The notes under the pieces: model-generated
The model's database searches: none
Seen by the model: the letters and a program-made list of their open reading frames with translations, nothing else
What the model was told of the DNA's origin: nothing
In this document: in pieces, positions 54,925 through 63,506 of the stretch
Layout: each line of letters begins with the position of its first letter
Position numbering within the stretch: position 1 is the stretch's first letter
Made by a program: the position numbers and the translations under genes
Source of the DNA: Chryseobacterium bernardetii
Lineage (GTDB): Bacteria > Bacteroidota > Bacteroidia > Flavobacteriales > Weeksellaceae
Assembly (NCBI RefSeq): GCF_003815975.1
Contig: NZ_CP033932.1
Coordinates: forward strand, 2,523,501-2,587,500
Direction of reading: 5' to 3'
Length of the DNA stretch: 64,000 nt

Positions 54925-55671
54925 ATGATTATGGCCTTAAAACAAGAACTTGAAAAACAAGGTAACTGGCTATTCAGATACAGAAGTTTTTTACCGCTCA
55001 TCATTCTTTTCATTGGTTTAGCAGTTTTTATTGAGACCAATTGGAACAGAAGTATCTCTGAATGTAATGTTTATTATGAATTGTTTTGCCTCCTTATAAG
55101 TATTTTCGGATTAAGCATAAGGATTTACACAGTTGGCTTTACTCCAAAAAATACATCAGGCAGAAACACAAAAGCGGGTCAGGTAGCTGATGAATTAAAT
55201 ACGACAGGAATTTACAGTATTGTCAGAAATCCACTGTATCTCGGAAATTTCTTTATGTGGCTTGGTTTAGCTCTGTTGACTGAAAGCATATGGTTTATAG
55301 TTTCATTCGTCCTTTTTTATTGGATCTATTATGAAAGAATCATATTTGCTGAGGAGCAATTTCTTGAAAGAAAATTTGGGGATTATTATATCAGGTGGAC
55401 TGAAAGAGTACCTCCGTTTATACCTAATTTTTCATTGTTCAAAAGTAATCAGCTGAGGTTCAGTATCAGAAAAGTTTTGCTTAAAGAAAAAAACGGACTT
55501 TTTGCCATCTTTCTGATTTTTACTGTATTTGATATTTCGGCAGAAGTTATGAATAACCATCTTCATTTCAATAATGTTTTTATTATAGGTTGCATAGTGA
55601 CTATGCTGTTATATGTTGTTTTGAAAATAATAAAAAGAAATAAAGGGTTCTCCCTAGAAATTAACAAGTAG
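54925..55671 (+). CDS. Isoprenylcysteine carboxylmethyltransferase-family protein (CzcN-like)
   Basis: A 248-residue integral-membrane protein with about five helices. TTGIYSIVRNPLYLGNFFMWLG is the ICMT/PEMT SAM-binding signature, then YYERIIFAEEQFLERKFGDYY. Homologues called CzcN/NccN occur in czc and ncc metal-resistance loci; here it directly follows czcB and precedes bestrophin. I use the ATG at 54925; an ATG two codons later (54931) is equally possible. Substrate unknown. Confidence 0.85.
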   Translation: MIMALKQELEKQGNWLFRYRSFLPLIILFIGLAVFIETNWNRSISECNVYYELFCLLISIFGLSIRIYTVGFTPKNTSGRNTKAGQVADELNTTGIYSIVRNPLYLGNFFMWLGLALLTESIWFIVSFVLFYWIYYERIIFAEEQFLERKFGDYYIRWTERVPPFIPNFSLFKSNQLRFSIRKVLLKEKNGLFAIFLIFTVFDISAEVMNNHLHFNNVFIIGCIVTMLLYVVLKIIKRNKGFSLEINK

Positions 55672-55702
55672 AAAAAATATAAATATCAAATACAAAAAAG
55701 CG

Positions 55703-56581
55703 ATGTTACTCAACAAAAGAATTTCGATAGGATATTTTGTCCGTCAGATTAAGTACCAGATCATATTGATTGTATTTTTTGCTTTTTTTATAGGTTTTTT
55801 GGATGATATATCTCTATTTAAAAAAATATCTATTCCATTAAGTATCCCCGCATTGCTGGGAACGGCAGTGTCATTACTTCTGGCATTCAGAACAGCACAG
55901 TCATATGAAAGATGGTGGGAGGCAAGAACCGTATGGGGCGCTATCGTCAATGATTCAAGATCTTTTATAAGATTAGTAAGACAGTTTGTTCCTGAACTAC
56001 CCGAGGAGAGCAGGCTAGTTGCAGAAAGACAGATTGTGTGGGTGTATGCCTTGGGTGAAGCATTGAGAAAACAGGTATTTTCAGATAAAGTGAAGAATTA
56101 TCTGCAGTCCCATAACATTACAGGAACAAATATTCCTAATGCAATTTTGGATAAGCATTCCGAACAGATTAGAAAAATTGCTGCGGAAGGTCATATTTCT
56201 GATTTTAAAGAAGTTCAGTTAAATGAGGTTCTTATGAGATTATGCGACAGCATGGGAAAATGCGAGCGATTGAAAAATACAGTATTTCCAAGAGCTTACA
56301 GTATCCTGCTGCATACATTGATTTATGTTTTTGCTTTTTTATTGCCTTTTGGTTTGGAAGATTCTCAGTTGACTGTCGAAATAGTCACTACTATTATTGT
56401 CCCTATTATATTTATTACGATAGAGAAAACAGCTATTATCATGCAGGATCCTTTTGAGAATACTCCTGTTGATACACCAATGACAGCTTTGGCTCAGACG
56501 ATTGAAATCAACCTACTTCAAATGATTGGTGAGAAAAATATTCCCGCTAAAAAAGAGAATGATTCCTATTTTGAAATGTAG
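55703..56581 (+). CDS. Bestrophin family ion channel
   Basis: A 292-residue membrane protein of the bestrophin/UPF0187 family. SIPALLGTAVSLLLAFRTAQSYERWWEARTVWGAIVNDSR contains the pore-neck helix and the invariant RWWEAR motif; four membrane helices are predicted. Bacterial members pass cations or anions. It lies between the methyltransferase and the CDF gene (29 bp before it), inside the metal efflux block. Confidence 0.9.
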   Translation: MLLNKRISIGYFVRQIKYQIILIVFFAFFIGFLDDISLFKKISIPLSIPALLGTAVSLLLAFRTAQSYERWWEARTVWGAIVNDSRSFIRLVRQFVPELPEESRLVAERQIVWVYALGEALRKQVFSDKVKNYLQSHNITGTNIPNAILDKHSEQIRKIAAEGHISDFKEVQLNEVLMRLCDSMGKCERLKNTVFPRAYSILLHTLIYVFAFLLPFGLEDSQLTVEIVTTIIVPIIFITIEKTAIIMQDPFENTPVDTPMTALAQTIEINLLQMIGEKNIPAKKENDSYFEM

Positions 56582-56609
56582 TTTGGATATAAGATAACAT
56601 CTAGAAATT

Positions 56610-57503
56610 ATGAATAACGATAATAAAAATCTTTCAGCCTCATCAAAGCACAAAAAAAATCTATTGATTGTACTGTGCTTAAGTGGCACATATATGATTG
56701 CAGAGGTAATAGGAGGTATTACAACAAAGAGTCTCGCGTTGTTAGCTGACGCAGCACACATGTTGACAGATGTGGTAGGGCTATTTTTAGCATTCGTTGC
56801 TATCAAGATAGGTGAAAGAAAAGCAACTTCTCAGAAAACTTTTGGTTACTATAGAACAGAAATATTGGCTGCCGTTATTAATGCGGTTGTTTTATTAGGT
56901 ATTTCTATATATGTTTTGTTTGAAGCATATCAGAGATTTAATAATCCTCCAGAGGTACAAAGTACTCCTATGTTGATTGTAGCTGGGATTGGTTTAGTGG
57001 TAAATATCATAGGGATCATAATTATCCGTAAAGATTCTTCCGAGAGTCTAAATATGAAGGGCGCTTATTTTGAAGTTCTTTCCGATGGATTAACATCGAT
57101 AGGAGTAATGATTGCAGGAATAATAATGTTAACAACAGGTTGGTATTATGCTGATCCATTAATTTCTGCTGCAATAGGTCTTTTAATATTTCCAAGGACT
57201 TGGAAACTGTTGAAGGAGGCTATAAATGTCCTCTTAGAAGGTACACCAAATGATGTCAACATAGAAGATTTACGGAAATCTCTTGAATCCATAAATGGAG
57301 TCAAAAAAATACATGACCTGCATGTTTGGTCTCTTACTTCAGGTGTAAATGCAATGAGTTCACATGTCATTGCTGACCGTAGTGAGGATATGAATATTCT
57401 ACTAAAAACACTTACAGAAAAAGCTACTACTGATTTTAAAATTTCACATACTACTTTTCAAATTGAAACAGAAGGACACAAAGAAGGCGAAGCACATCTT
57501 TAA
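56610..57503 (+). CDS. czcD: Cation diffusion facilitator, CzcD-like
   Basis: A 297-residue proton-coupled Zn/Cd/Co exporter of the CDF family. The transport site is visible as ADAAHMLTDVVG in helix 2 and SDGLTSIGV in helix 5 (HxxxD and DxxxD patterns), and the C-terminal regulatory domain has INGVKKIHDLHVWSLTSGVN. The last residues HKEGEAHL are His/Glu rich. It is the cytoplasmic-membrane partner of the CzcABC-like pump. Confidence 0.92.
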   Translation: MNNDNKNLSASSKHKKNLLIVLCLSGTYMIAEVIGGITTKSLALLADAAHMLTDVVGLFLAFVAIKIGERKATSQKTFGYYRTEILAAVINAVVLLGISIYVLFEAYQRFNNPPEVQSTPMLIVAGIGLVVNIIGIIIIRKDSSESLNMKGAYFEVLSDGLTSIGVMIAGIIMLTTGWYYADPLISAAIGLLIFPRTWKLLKEAINVLLEGTPNDVNIEDLRKSLESINGVKKIHDLHVWSLTSGVNAMSSHVIADRSEDMNILLKTLTEKATTDFKISHTTFQIETEGHKEGEAHL

Positions 57504-57538
57504 AGATTTACAATATTAATAATCAAAAATATTGGAAT

Positions 57539-57653
57539 ATGGAAAACAGATTTGATGTCATAATTATTGGCTCTGGCCCACGTATTATCAATCACTTCAG
57601 GAAGCTTCCTTGGCGGTTCATGGGATCGCTATCCACATTTAACTTTAAAATAA
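57539..57653 (+). pseudogene. Scar of an internally deleted flavoprotein
   Basis: ATG at 57539 starts ENRFDVIIIGSGP, the N-terminal dinucleotide-binding strand of an FAD/NAD oxidoreductase, after which the frame becomes meaningless. In the next frame a protein-like end HVLSITSGSFLGGSWDRYPHL runs to TAA at 57651-57653. The two pieces look like the ends of one gene (or two genes) joined by a deletion. The family is unsure. Confidence 0.55.
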
Positions 57654-57666
57654 ATCTATTCTCGGT

Positions 57667-59640
57667 ATGAAACCTAAAAGTCTTTTTAAGAGCAGCTATG
57701 CATTGCTTACCAGATTTTTTCTATTATTTATCATAATGTCTTTTTTACTAAGGCTGGGATTTGTATTGTCCTCATTTCCTAAGGCTGAGTTTTCTGCAGT
57801 AGCTTTTATTAGAGTATTTTTATTAGGACTTATATATGACATAGGGGTAGGTTTGTTTTTCATATTTCCATATAGCCTTTATTTGTTGATTTTGCCCCAA
57901 CGATTGGTAGATTCTAGATTAAATAAAATCATTACCTACTTTTCTTTTTCTCTTGTTGTATTGATTCTGTTTTTTTCCTTTTTTGCTGAAATAACTTTTT
58001 GGCAGGAATTTGAAAGCCGGTTTAATTTTATCGCTGTAGACTATCTTATTTACACTTACGAAGTAATTAATAATATCAATGAGTCTTATCCCCTGCCAAT
58101 ATTAATTGCAGTGATGATAATTCTCACATTTTTTGTAATTTTTTTCTGTATCCGAAAAAAATATTTTTTTGATACTTTCAAAGGCACTACCAGATTTTTT
58201 TCAAGGCTGAAAATAACGGTTGGAATTTTTGTAGCAACTCTTGTTTATGCTTTCTTAGTCGAAAACAATTTTGCGGATTTGAGTACCAACCGCTATCAAA
58301 ATGAATTGTCAAAATCAGGAATCTATTCATTCTTTTCTGCTTATAATAATAATGAAATTAATTACGATCATTTTTATCAACTTATGGATAATAAGGATGC
58401 TTTTAAGATTATTAAAAATGATTTGAAAGACAGCAGTTCTATATTTCTGCAGAACAGTTTCTCAATCGAAAGAAAAATTAAACCCACCACAGCAACTGTA
58501 CAAAGACCTAATGTAATTATGATTACAATGGAAAGTTTCAGTGCAGATTTCATGAAAACTTTTGGAAATAATCAGGGTATAACTCCGGTATTGGATTCGC
58601 TTGCAAAAGAAAGTGTTTTATTTACAAATATGTATGCTACAGGTACGAGAACGGTTCGAGGAATGGAAGCTCTTTCTCTTGCAATACCCCCTACACCAGG
58701 TAATAGTATCGTCAGACGAAAAAATAATGACCAGCTGACAACAATAGGATCAATTTTCAGTCAGCAGGGTTATGATACAAGTTTTTTTTATGGAGGGGAC
58801 GGATATTTTGATAATATGAACAAGTATTTTGGGAATAACGGATATAACATTATTGATAGAAACAGAAATGCATTTGCAAAGGAAAACTATCTTGCGCCAA
58901 GAACTTCAATCGATGATAGAAATATTACTTTCGAAAACGCATGGGGTATATGTGACGAGGATCTTTACAATGAGGTAATCAGAAAATCAGATCAGCAATA
59001 TAAAAGTGGCAAACCCTTCTACGACTTTGTTATGACTACGTCAAATCACCGACCGTTCACCTATCCGGATGGAAAAATTGATATTCCCTCTGGTTCAGGA
59101 AGAGAAGGAGCAGTTAAATATACAGATTATGCAATAGGAGCATTTCTGAAAAAGATAAAAAATAAGCCATGGTATAAAAATACTGTTATTGTTATTGTTG
59201 CAGACCACTGTGCCAGCAGCGCTGGGAAAAATGAAATTGATATATCAAAATACCATATTCCCGCGATGATTGTAAATCTTCAAGACAAGCAGTCTTTGAA
59301 AATCGATAAAATGTGTTCTCAAATTGATTTGTATCCTACTTTATTTAACTTTTTAGGATGGAAATATACAAGCAATCTGTATGGAAAAAATGTACTTAGC
59401 GACAACTATATTCCCAGAATATTTGTTGGGACTTACCAAAAACTTGCCTATATGGAGAATGATGATCTCGTCATCCTTTCACCCCAACAAAAAGTTGAGA
59501 CTTTTAAATATATACAAGGAAAAAACGATCAGATTGCTGTATTACCTAAGCCGGAAATAGTAAGAAGGGCAATTGCGAATTATCAAACAGCCTATTACCT
59601 TTATAAAAATAATGGTTTGAAGCAGAATCAAAAAAAATAA
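57667..59640 (+). CDS. LTA-synthase-like sulfatase-family membrane enzyme
   Basis: A 657-residue protein with about five N-terminal membrane helices (residues about 1-200) and an extracytoplasmic alkaline-phosphatase-fold domain (about 285-600). VIMITMESFSADF, ATGTRTVRGMEAL (the nucleophilic Thr position in LtaS-like enzymes), FYGGDGYFDN, SNHRPF and IVADHCASSAG are the expected metal and catalytic motifs. In Gram-negatives such proteins are phosphoglycerol or phosphoethanolamine transferases on envelope lipids or glycans. The MgtC gene begins 5 bp later. Confidence 0.85.
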   Translation: MKPKSLFKSSYALLTRFFLLFIIMSFLLRLGFVLSSFPKAEFSAVAFIRVFLLGLIYDIGVGLFFIFPYSLYLLILPQRLVDSRLNKIITYFSFSLVVLILFFSFFAEITFWQEFESRFNFIAVDYLIYTYEVINNINESYPLPILIAVMIILTFFVIFFCIRKKYFFDTFKGTTRFFSRLKITVGIFVATLVYAFLVENNFADLSTNRYQNELSKSGIYSFFSAYNNNEINYDHFYQLMDNKDAFKIIKNDLKDSSSIFLQNSFSIERKIKPTTATVQRPNVIMITMESFSADFMKTFGNNQGITPVLDSLAKESVLFTNMYATGTRTVRGMEALSLAIPPTPGNSIVRRKNNDQLTTIGSIFSQQGYDTSFFYGGDGYFDNMNKYFGNNGYNIIDRNRNAFAKENYLAPRTSIDDRNITFENAWGICDEDLYNEVIRKSDQQYKSGKPFYDFVMTTSNHRPFTYPDGKIDIPSGSGREGAVKYTDYAIGAFLKKIKNKPWYKNTVIVIVADHCASSAGKNEIDISKYHIPAMIVNLQDKQSLKIDKMCSQIDLYPTLFNFLGWKYTSNLYGKNVLSDNYIPRIFVGTYQKLAYMENDDLVILSPQQKVETFKYIQGKNDQIAVLPKPEIVRRAIANYQTAYYLYKNNGLKQNQKK

Positions 59641-59645
59641 TTGAT

Positions 59646-60122
59646 ATGAATATGGATCTCCGCTTTGAGTTAATTATTGCAGCTAAACTCTTTTTGTCAA
59701 TAGTATTAGGTTGTATTATAGGTTTTGAGAGGGAAACATCCCATAAAGATGCGGGAATCAGAACTTTTGGTGCAATTACCTTGGCTTCGTGTCTGTTTGT
59801 TGCAATTGCATCTCACCTTACAGATGATAAATCTGCTATTGCACGAATGCTCGCTGCGATAGCAACGGGACTCGGCTTTATCGGCGCAGGTTTGAGCTTT
59901 AAGGATAAAGGCAACGGTCTTATGGGGCTAACAACGTCATCTGCCTTATGGGCTACGGCTGCAGTCGGCTCTGCAGTTGCTCTCAATATGTATGTACTGG
60001 CCATATTTTCTACCGTTTTAATTTACATATTATTATCTCTTAATAAATTCACATGGTTTAGAAAGATAATAAAAAGTAATATTTCAAACAAAAGTAATCA
60101 TGATGAAGGAAACAACGTTTAG
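59646..60122 (+). CDS. MgtC/SapB family membrane protein
   Basis: A 158-residue inner-membrane protein with about four helices. LGCIIGFERETSHKDAGIRTFG and GLGFIGAGLSFKDKGNGLMGLTT match the MgtC/SapB core. MgtC proteins act in magnesium starvation and in virulence; here the setting is metal efflux. It lacks the C-terminal soluble domain of full MgtC. Starts 5 bp after the LTA-synthase-like gene, so coupled. Confidence 0.87.
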   Translation: MNMDLRFELIIAAKLFLSIVLGCIIGFERETSHKDAGIRTFGAITLASCLFVAIASHLTDDKSAIARMLAAIATGLGFIGAGLSFKDKGNGLMGLTTSSALWATAAVGSAVALNMYVLAIFSTVLIYILLSLNKFTWFRKIIKSNISNKSNHDEGNNV

Positions 60123-60165
60123 CTTACTTTAAGATTTAAAAATGTAAACATTTAATCAAAATATT

Positions 60166-62205
60166 ATGGAACACATTCACAAGTATGACGCAGAGGGCAA
60201 ACAGCTCTGCTGCTCTGCACAAGAGGAAAAGATTGATAAAAAGGCTGATAATCTCCTGAAAAAATCGAAACATACAGCGAACGACGGGCATGATCATGAT
60301 CATAGCGATGAAGACGGACACGACCACGGAAGCACGGATAAAACTATTTTTCAAATGTTTTTACCATCAGTAATATCACTTGTGCTTCTATTAACGGGAA
60401 TTGTATTTGATAATTACGTTAAAATTGAATGGTTTGATGGATGGATTAGGACAATATGGTATGTGGCTGCTTATGCTCCTGTTGGCCTTCCTGTTATAAA
60501 AGAAGCTATTGAAAGTATCGTAAAAGGTGATGTTTTTTCGGAATTTTTACTGATGACCATTGCTACTGTCGGCGCATTTGTTATCGCAGAATATCCTGAA
60601 GGTGTTGCTGTAATGTTGTTCTATGCTGTAGGAGAGACCTTTCAAACTCTCGCAGTTACAAGGGCTAAGAGTAATATTAAAGCTTTACTTGACCAGCGAC
60701 CAGATGAGGTTACAATTTTGGAGAATAATATTCCTAAAACTATAAAAGCTGCACAAGCTAAAATAGGAGAGATTATTCAATTGAAACCTGGTGAAAAATT
60801 AGCGTTGGACGGTGAATTGCTAAGTGATTCGGCATCCTTCAACACCGCTGCTTTAACAGGCGAAAGTAAACCAGATACGAAAAGCAAAGGGGAGTCAGTT
60901 TTAGCAGGAATGATCAATCTGACGAGCGTCGCACAAGTAAAGATCACTACTGCTTACGAAGACAGTAAATTAAGTAAGATTTTGGAATTGGTACAGAATG
61001 CCACATCACAAAAAGCCCCTACAGAACTTTTTATCAGAAAATTTGCTCGTATATATACACCTATAGTCGTCTTATTGGCAATTTTAATCTGCGTTGTACC
61101 ATATTTCATTGTTGATGATTATGTATTTAGAGATTGGTTGTATCGTGCGCTGGTATTTTTAGTGATCTCATGCCCTTGTGCATTGGTAATATCGATTCCT
61201 TTAGGATATTTCGGAGGGATTGGTGCCGCAAGCAGAAATGGGATTTTATTTAAAGGAAGTAATTTTCTCGATAAAATTGCTGAGATACAAAACGTTGTAA
61301 TGGACAAAACCGGAACAATGACTGAAGGTGTTTTTAAAGTTCAGGAAGTTAAAATTGAACCAGGTTTTGACCAGGATGAAATTCTTAAACTTGTAAATAC
61401 GCTGGAGAGTAAGTCAACGCATCCTGTCGCAACCGCTATTCATGAGTATGTTGGAGAAATTGATAATTCTATCAATCTTGATAATACTGAAGAAATTGCA
61501 GGTCACGGTCTTAAAGCGACTGTGAACGGAAAAGATTTGCTGGTGGGTAATTTTAAGCTAATGGATAAATTCAATATTAAATATGATATTGACCCTTCCA
61601 CAATTATTTATACTATCATCGCAATAGCATATGAAGGAAAATTTGCTGGCCTTATTACTATTGCAGACAGTATAAAAGAAGATGCAGGGATTACAATCAA
61701 AAAACTTCATAATCTTAATGTTAAGGTGACTATGCTCAGTGGGGATAAAAGTAGTGTGGTTAAATATGTTGCGGACGAGATAGGAATTGATAATGCTTTT
61801 GGTGATTTACTTCCAGAAGACAAAGTCAATAAAGTTAAAGAGATTAAAGCAAGAAAAGAGAGCGTCGCATTTGTTGGTGACGGGGTAAATGATGCACCAG
61901 TGGTTGCATTGAGTGACGTAGGAATTGCTATGGGTGGATTAGGAAGTGATGCGACTATTGAAACAGCCGATGTCGTAATTCAGGATGATAAACCTTCAAA
62001 AATTCCCATGGCAATCAATATCGGTAAAAAAACAAAAAAGATTGTTTGGCAGAATATCATCCTAGCATTTGTAGTGAAAGCAATTGTGCTTATTCTTGGA
62101 GCTGGTGGTTTAGCAACCATGTGGGAAGCTGTTTTTGCTGATGTAGGAGTTTCACTTATTGCTATTCTGAATGCCGTAAGAATTCAGAAAATGAAATTTG
62201 AATAA
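60166..62205 (+). CDS. Heavy-metal P-type ATPase (Zn/Cd/Pb type)
   Basis: A 679-residue P1B-type ATPase exporting divalent metals. CPC at residues 336-338 (SCPCALVIS), the phosphorylated Asp380 in DKTGTMTEG, GDGVNDAP, and STHPVA are present; the last helix GVSLIAILNAVRIQK fits the Zn/Cd/Pb (1B-2) subgroup. Instead of an HMA domain the N-terminus (about 1-65) has a CCSAQE pair and histidine-rich HDHDHSDEDGHDHG, a compact metal-binding tail. It follows the MgtC gene by 43 bp. Confidence 0.93.
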   Translation: MEHIHKYDAEGKQLCCSAQEEKIDKKADNLLKKSKHTANDGHDHDHSDEDGHDHGSTDKTIFQMFLPSVISLVLLLTGIVFDNYVKIEWFDGWIRTIWYVAAYAPVGLPVIKEAIESIVKGDVFSEFLLMTIATVGAFVIAEYPEGVAVMLFYAVGETFQTLAVTRAKSNIKALLDQRPDEVTILENNIPKTIKAAQAKIGEIIQLKPGEKLALDGELLSDSASFNTAALTGESKPDTKSKGESVLAGMINLTSVAQVKITTAYEDSKLSKILELVQNATSQKAPTELFIRKFARIYTPIVVLLAILICVVPYFIVDDYVFRDWLYRALVFLVISCPCALVISIPLGYFGGIGAASRNGILFKGSNFLDKIAEIQNVVMDKTGTMTEGVFKVQEVKIEPGFDQDEILKLVNTLESKSTHPVATAIHEYVGEIDNSINLDNTEEIAGHGLKATVNGKDLLVGNFKLMDKFNIKYDIDPSTIIYTIIAIAYEGKFAGLITIADSIKEDAGITIKKLHNLNVKVTMLSGDKSSVVKYVADEIGIDNAFGDLLPEDKVNKVKEIKARKESVAFVGDGVNDAPVVALSDVGIAMGGLGSDATIETADVVIQDDKPSKIPMAINIGKKTKKIVWQNIILAFVVKAIVLILGAGGLATMWEAVFADVGVSLIAILNAVRIQKMKFE

Positions 62206-62377
62206 TTACTTTTCAGATTTTTTTAAACATTGCAATTCAATAAATAAAATGAAGTTTTTAAAGCAACCTCCAATATCTAACTAATCTTTAAATCAATATA
62301 ATTCTATTGTTTTTATTCCGGTTTTATATCGGAACATCAATAACTATGTTCGAAAATAACCACTGAATTAAATCAAA

Positions 62378-63187
62378 ATGCATATTCCCATGACAAATTT
62401 TTTCAAAAAATATATGCTCATAATATTGATGCAGATTTGTTGTTTAGCCTCAGCACAAGACAGTCTGAAGTTAAATACTCTAGATTACTATGATTCTTTA
62501 GAAGTATCTGATCTGAAACATCATCAATTAAGTTACAAGAAATTAATTATCCCGGCAAGCTTGATTACAGTCGGTGCCATCAGTTTTGTTGTTCCTGAGA
62601 TGAAAGAAATAGATCGTGATGTTAGGGGAGAAGTGAATGAACATAATTTGTCCAATTCAAAACTGGATAATTATACACAGTACGTCCCTGCTGCAATGGT
62701 GTATGCCTTGAATTTAGCAGGGATGAAGGGTAAACATAATTTTAAAGAAAGAACAATTATTTTTGCAACCAGCCAGGCTTTGACAGCGGCTATTGTACTT
62801 CCAAGTAAGAAATTAATCGGAGAAGAGCGACCTGATAAATCCAATAATATGTCGTTTCCTTCGGGACATGCTGCTGTTGCCTTTTCGACTGCCCACTTTT
62901 TATTCCGTGAATATAAGGACACCAATTACTGGCTTGGAATATCGGGATATTCATTTGCGGTTTTTACAAGTGTATACCGGGTAATCAATAACAAACATTG
63001 GGTAACTGATGTATTTGCAGGTGCTGGAGTTGGGATATTGTCAACAGAACTAGCTTATTGGTTATATCCCAAAATCAATTCTTTGTTTAACATCAGCAAG
63101 GGTAAGTCTGCTTCGATGATTTCGCCATTTTATCAAAAATTTGATAAAACGAATATGATGGGGCTAAACTATCAATTGTCCTTTTAA
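62378..63187 (+). CDS. PAP2-family phosphatase
   Basis: A 269-residue exported or membrane phosphatase of the PAP2 type. A signal peptide (FKKYMLIILMQICCLASAQ) precedes the three phosphatase motifs KKLIGEERPD (KxxxxxxRP), FPSGHAA (PSGH) and SVYRVINNKHWVTDVFAG (SRxxxxxH-like). It may dephosphorylate undecaprenyl-PP or lipids. A second in-frame ATG at 62390 could be the start. It follows the P-type ATPase after 172 bp. Confidence 0.88.
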   Translation: MHIPMTNFFKKYMLIILMQICCLASAQDSLKLNTLDYYDSLEVSDLKHHQLSYKKLIIPASLITVGAISFVVPEMKEIDRDVRGEVNEHNLSNSKLDNYTQYVPAAMVYALNLAGMKGKHNFKERTIIFATSQALTAAIVLPSKKLIGEERPDKSNNMSFPSGHAAVAFSTAHFLFREYKDTNYWLGISGYSFAVFTSVYRVINNKHWVTDVFAGAGVGILSTELAYWLYPKINSLFNISKGKSASMISPFYQKFDKTNMMGLNYQLSF

Positions 63188-63197
63188 AAGTAATATA

Positions 63198-63392
63198 ATG
63201 AGTTTTAAAAGGACATTAAAAAGAAAAGCAATACGTAATAGTAAACATAGGGTTTCCTCAAAGGATATCTTTTATCTGATATGTTGTGCCCTTTTTTTTC
63301 TTTTGCTAATAATACATCAGACTTATAAATTTAGTGTTAAGTATACAAAAATTCATCCCAGACCATCTAACCATCAAACACACTCTAAATAG
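63198..63392 (+). CDS. Small hypothetical membrane-anchored protein
   Basis: A 64-residue protein with a very basic N-terminus (KRTLKRKAIRNSKHR), a single membrane helix at about residues 26-42 (YLICCALFFLLLII), and a short polar end. I do not recognise it. It starts 10 bp after the PAP2 stop, so coupling is plausible. Confidence 0.5.
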   Translation: MSFKRTLKRKAIRNSKHRVSSKDIFYLICCALFFLLLIIHQTYKFSVKYTKIHPRPSNHQTHSK

Positions 63393-63506
63393 TTAAAATA
63401 CAATGTATCATTTTCTGAATAATACTTAAGTATTCTCCAAACAATATTTTCCAAACAAAAATTCATTCAAACAACTTTTATTAACCTTTTATTTTTTAAC
63501 ATTAGC

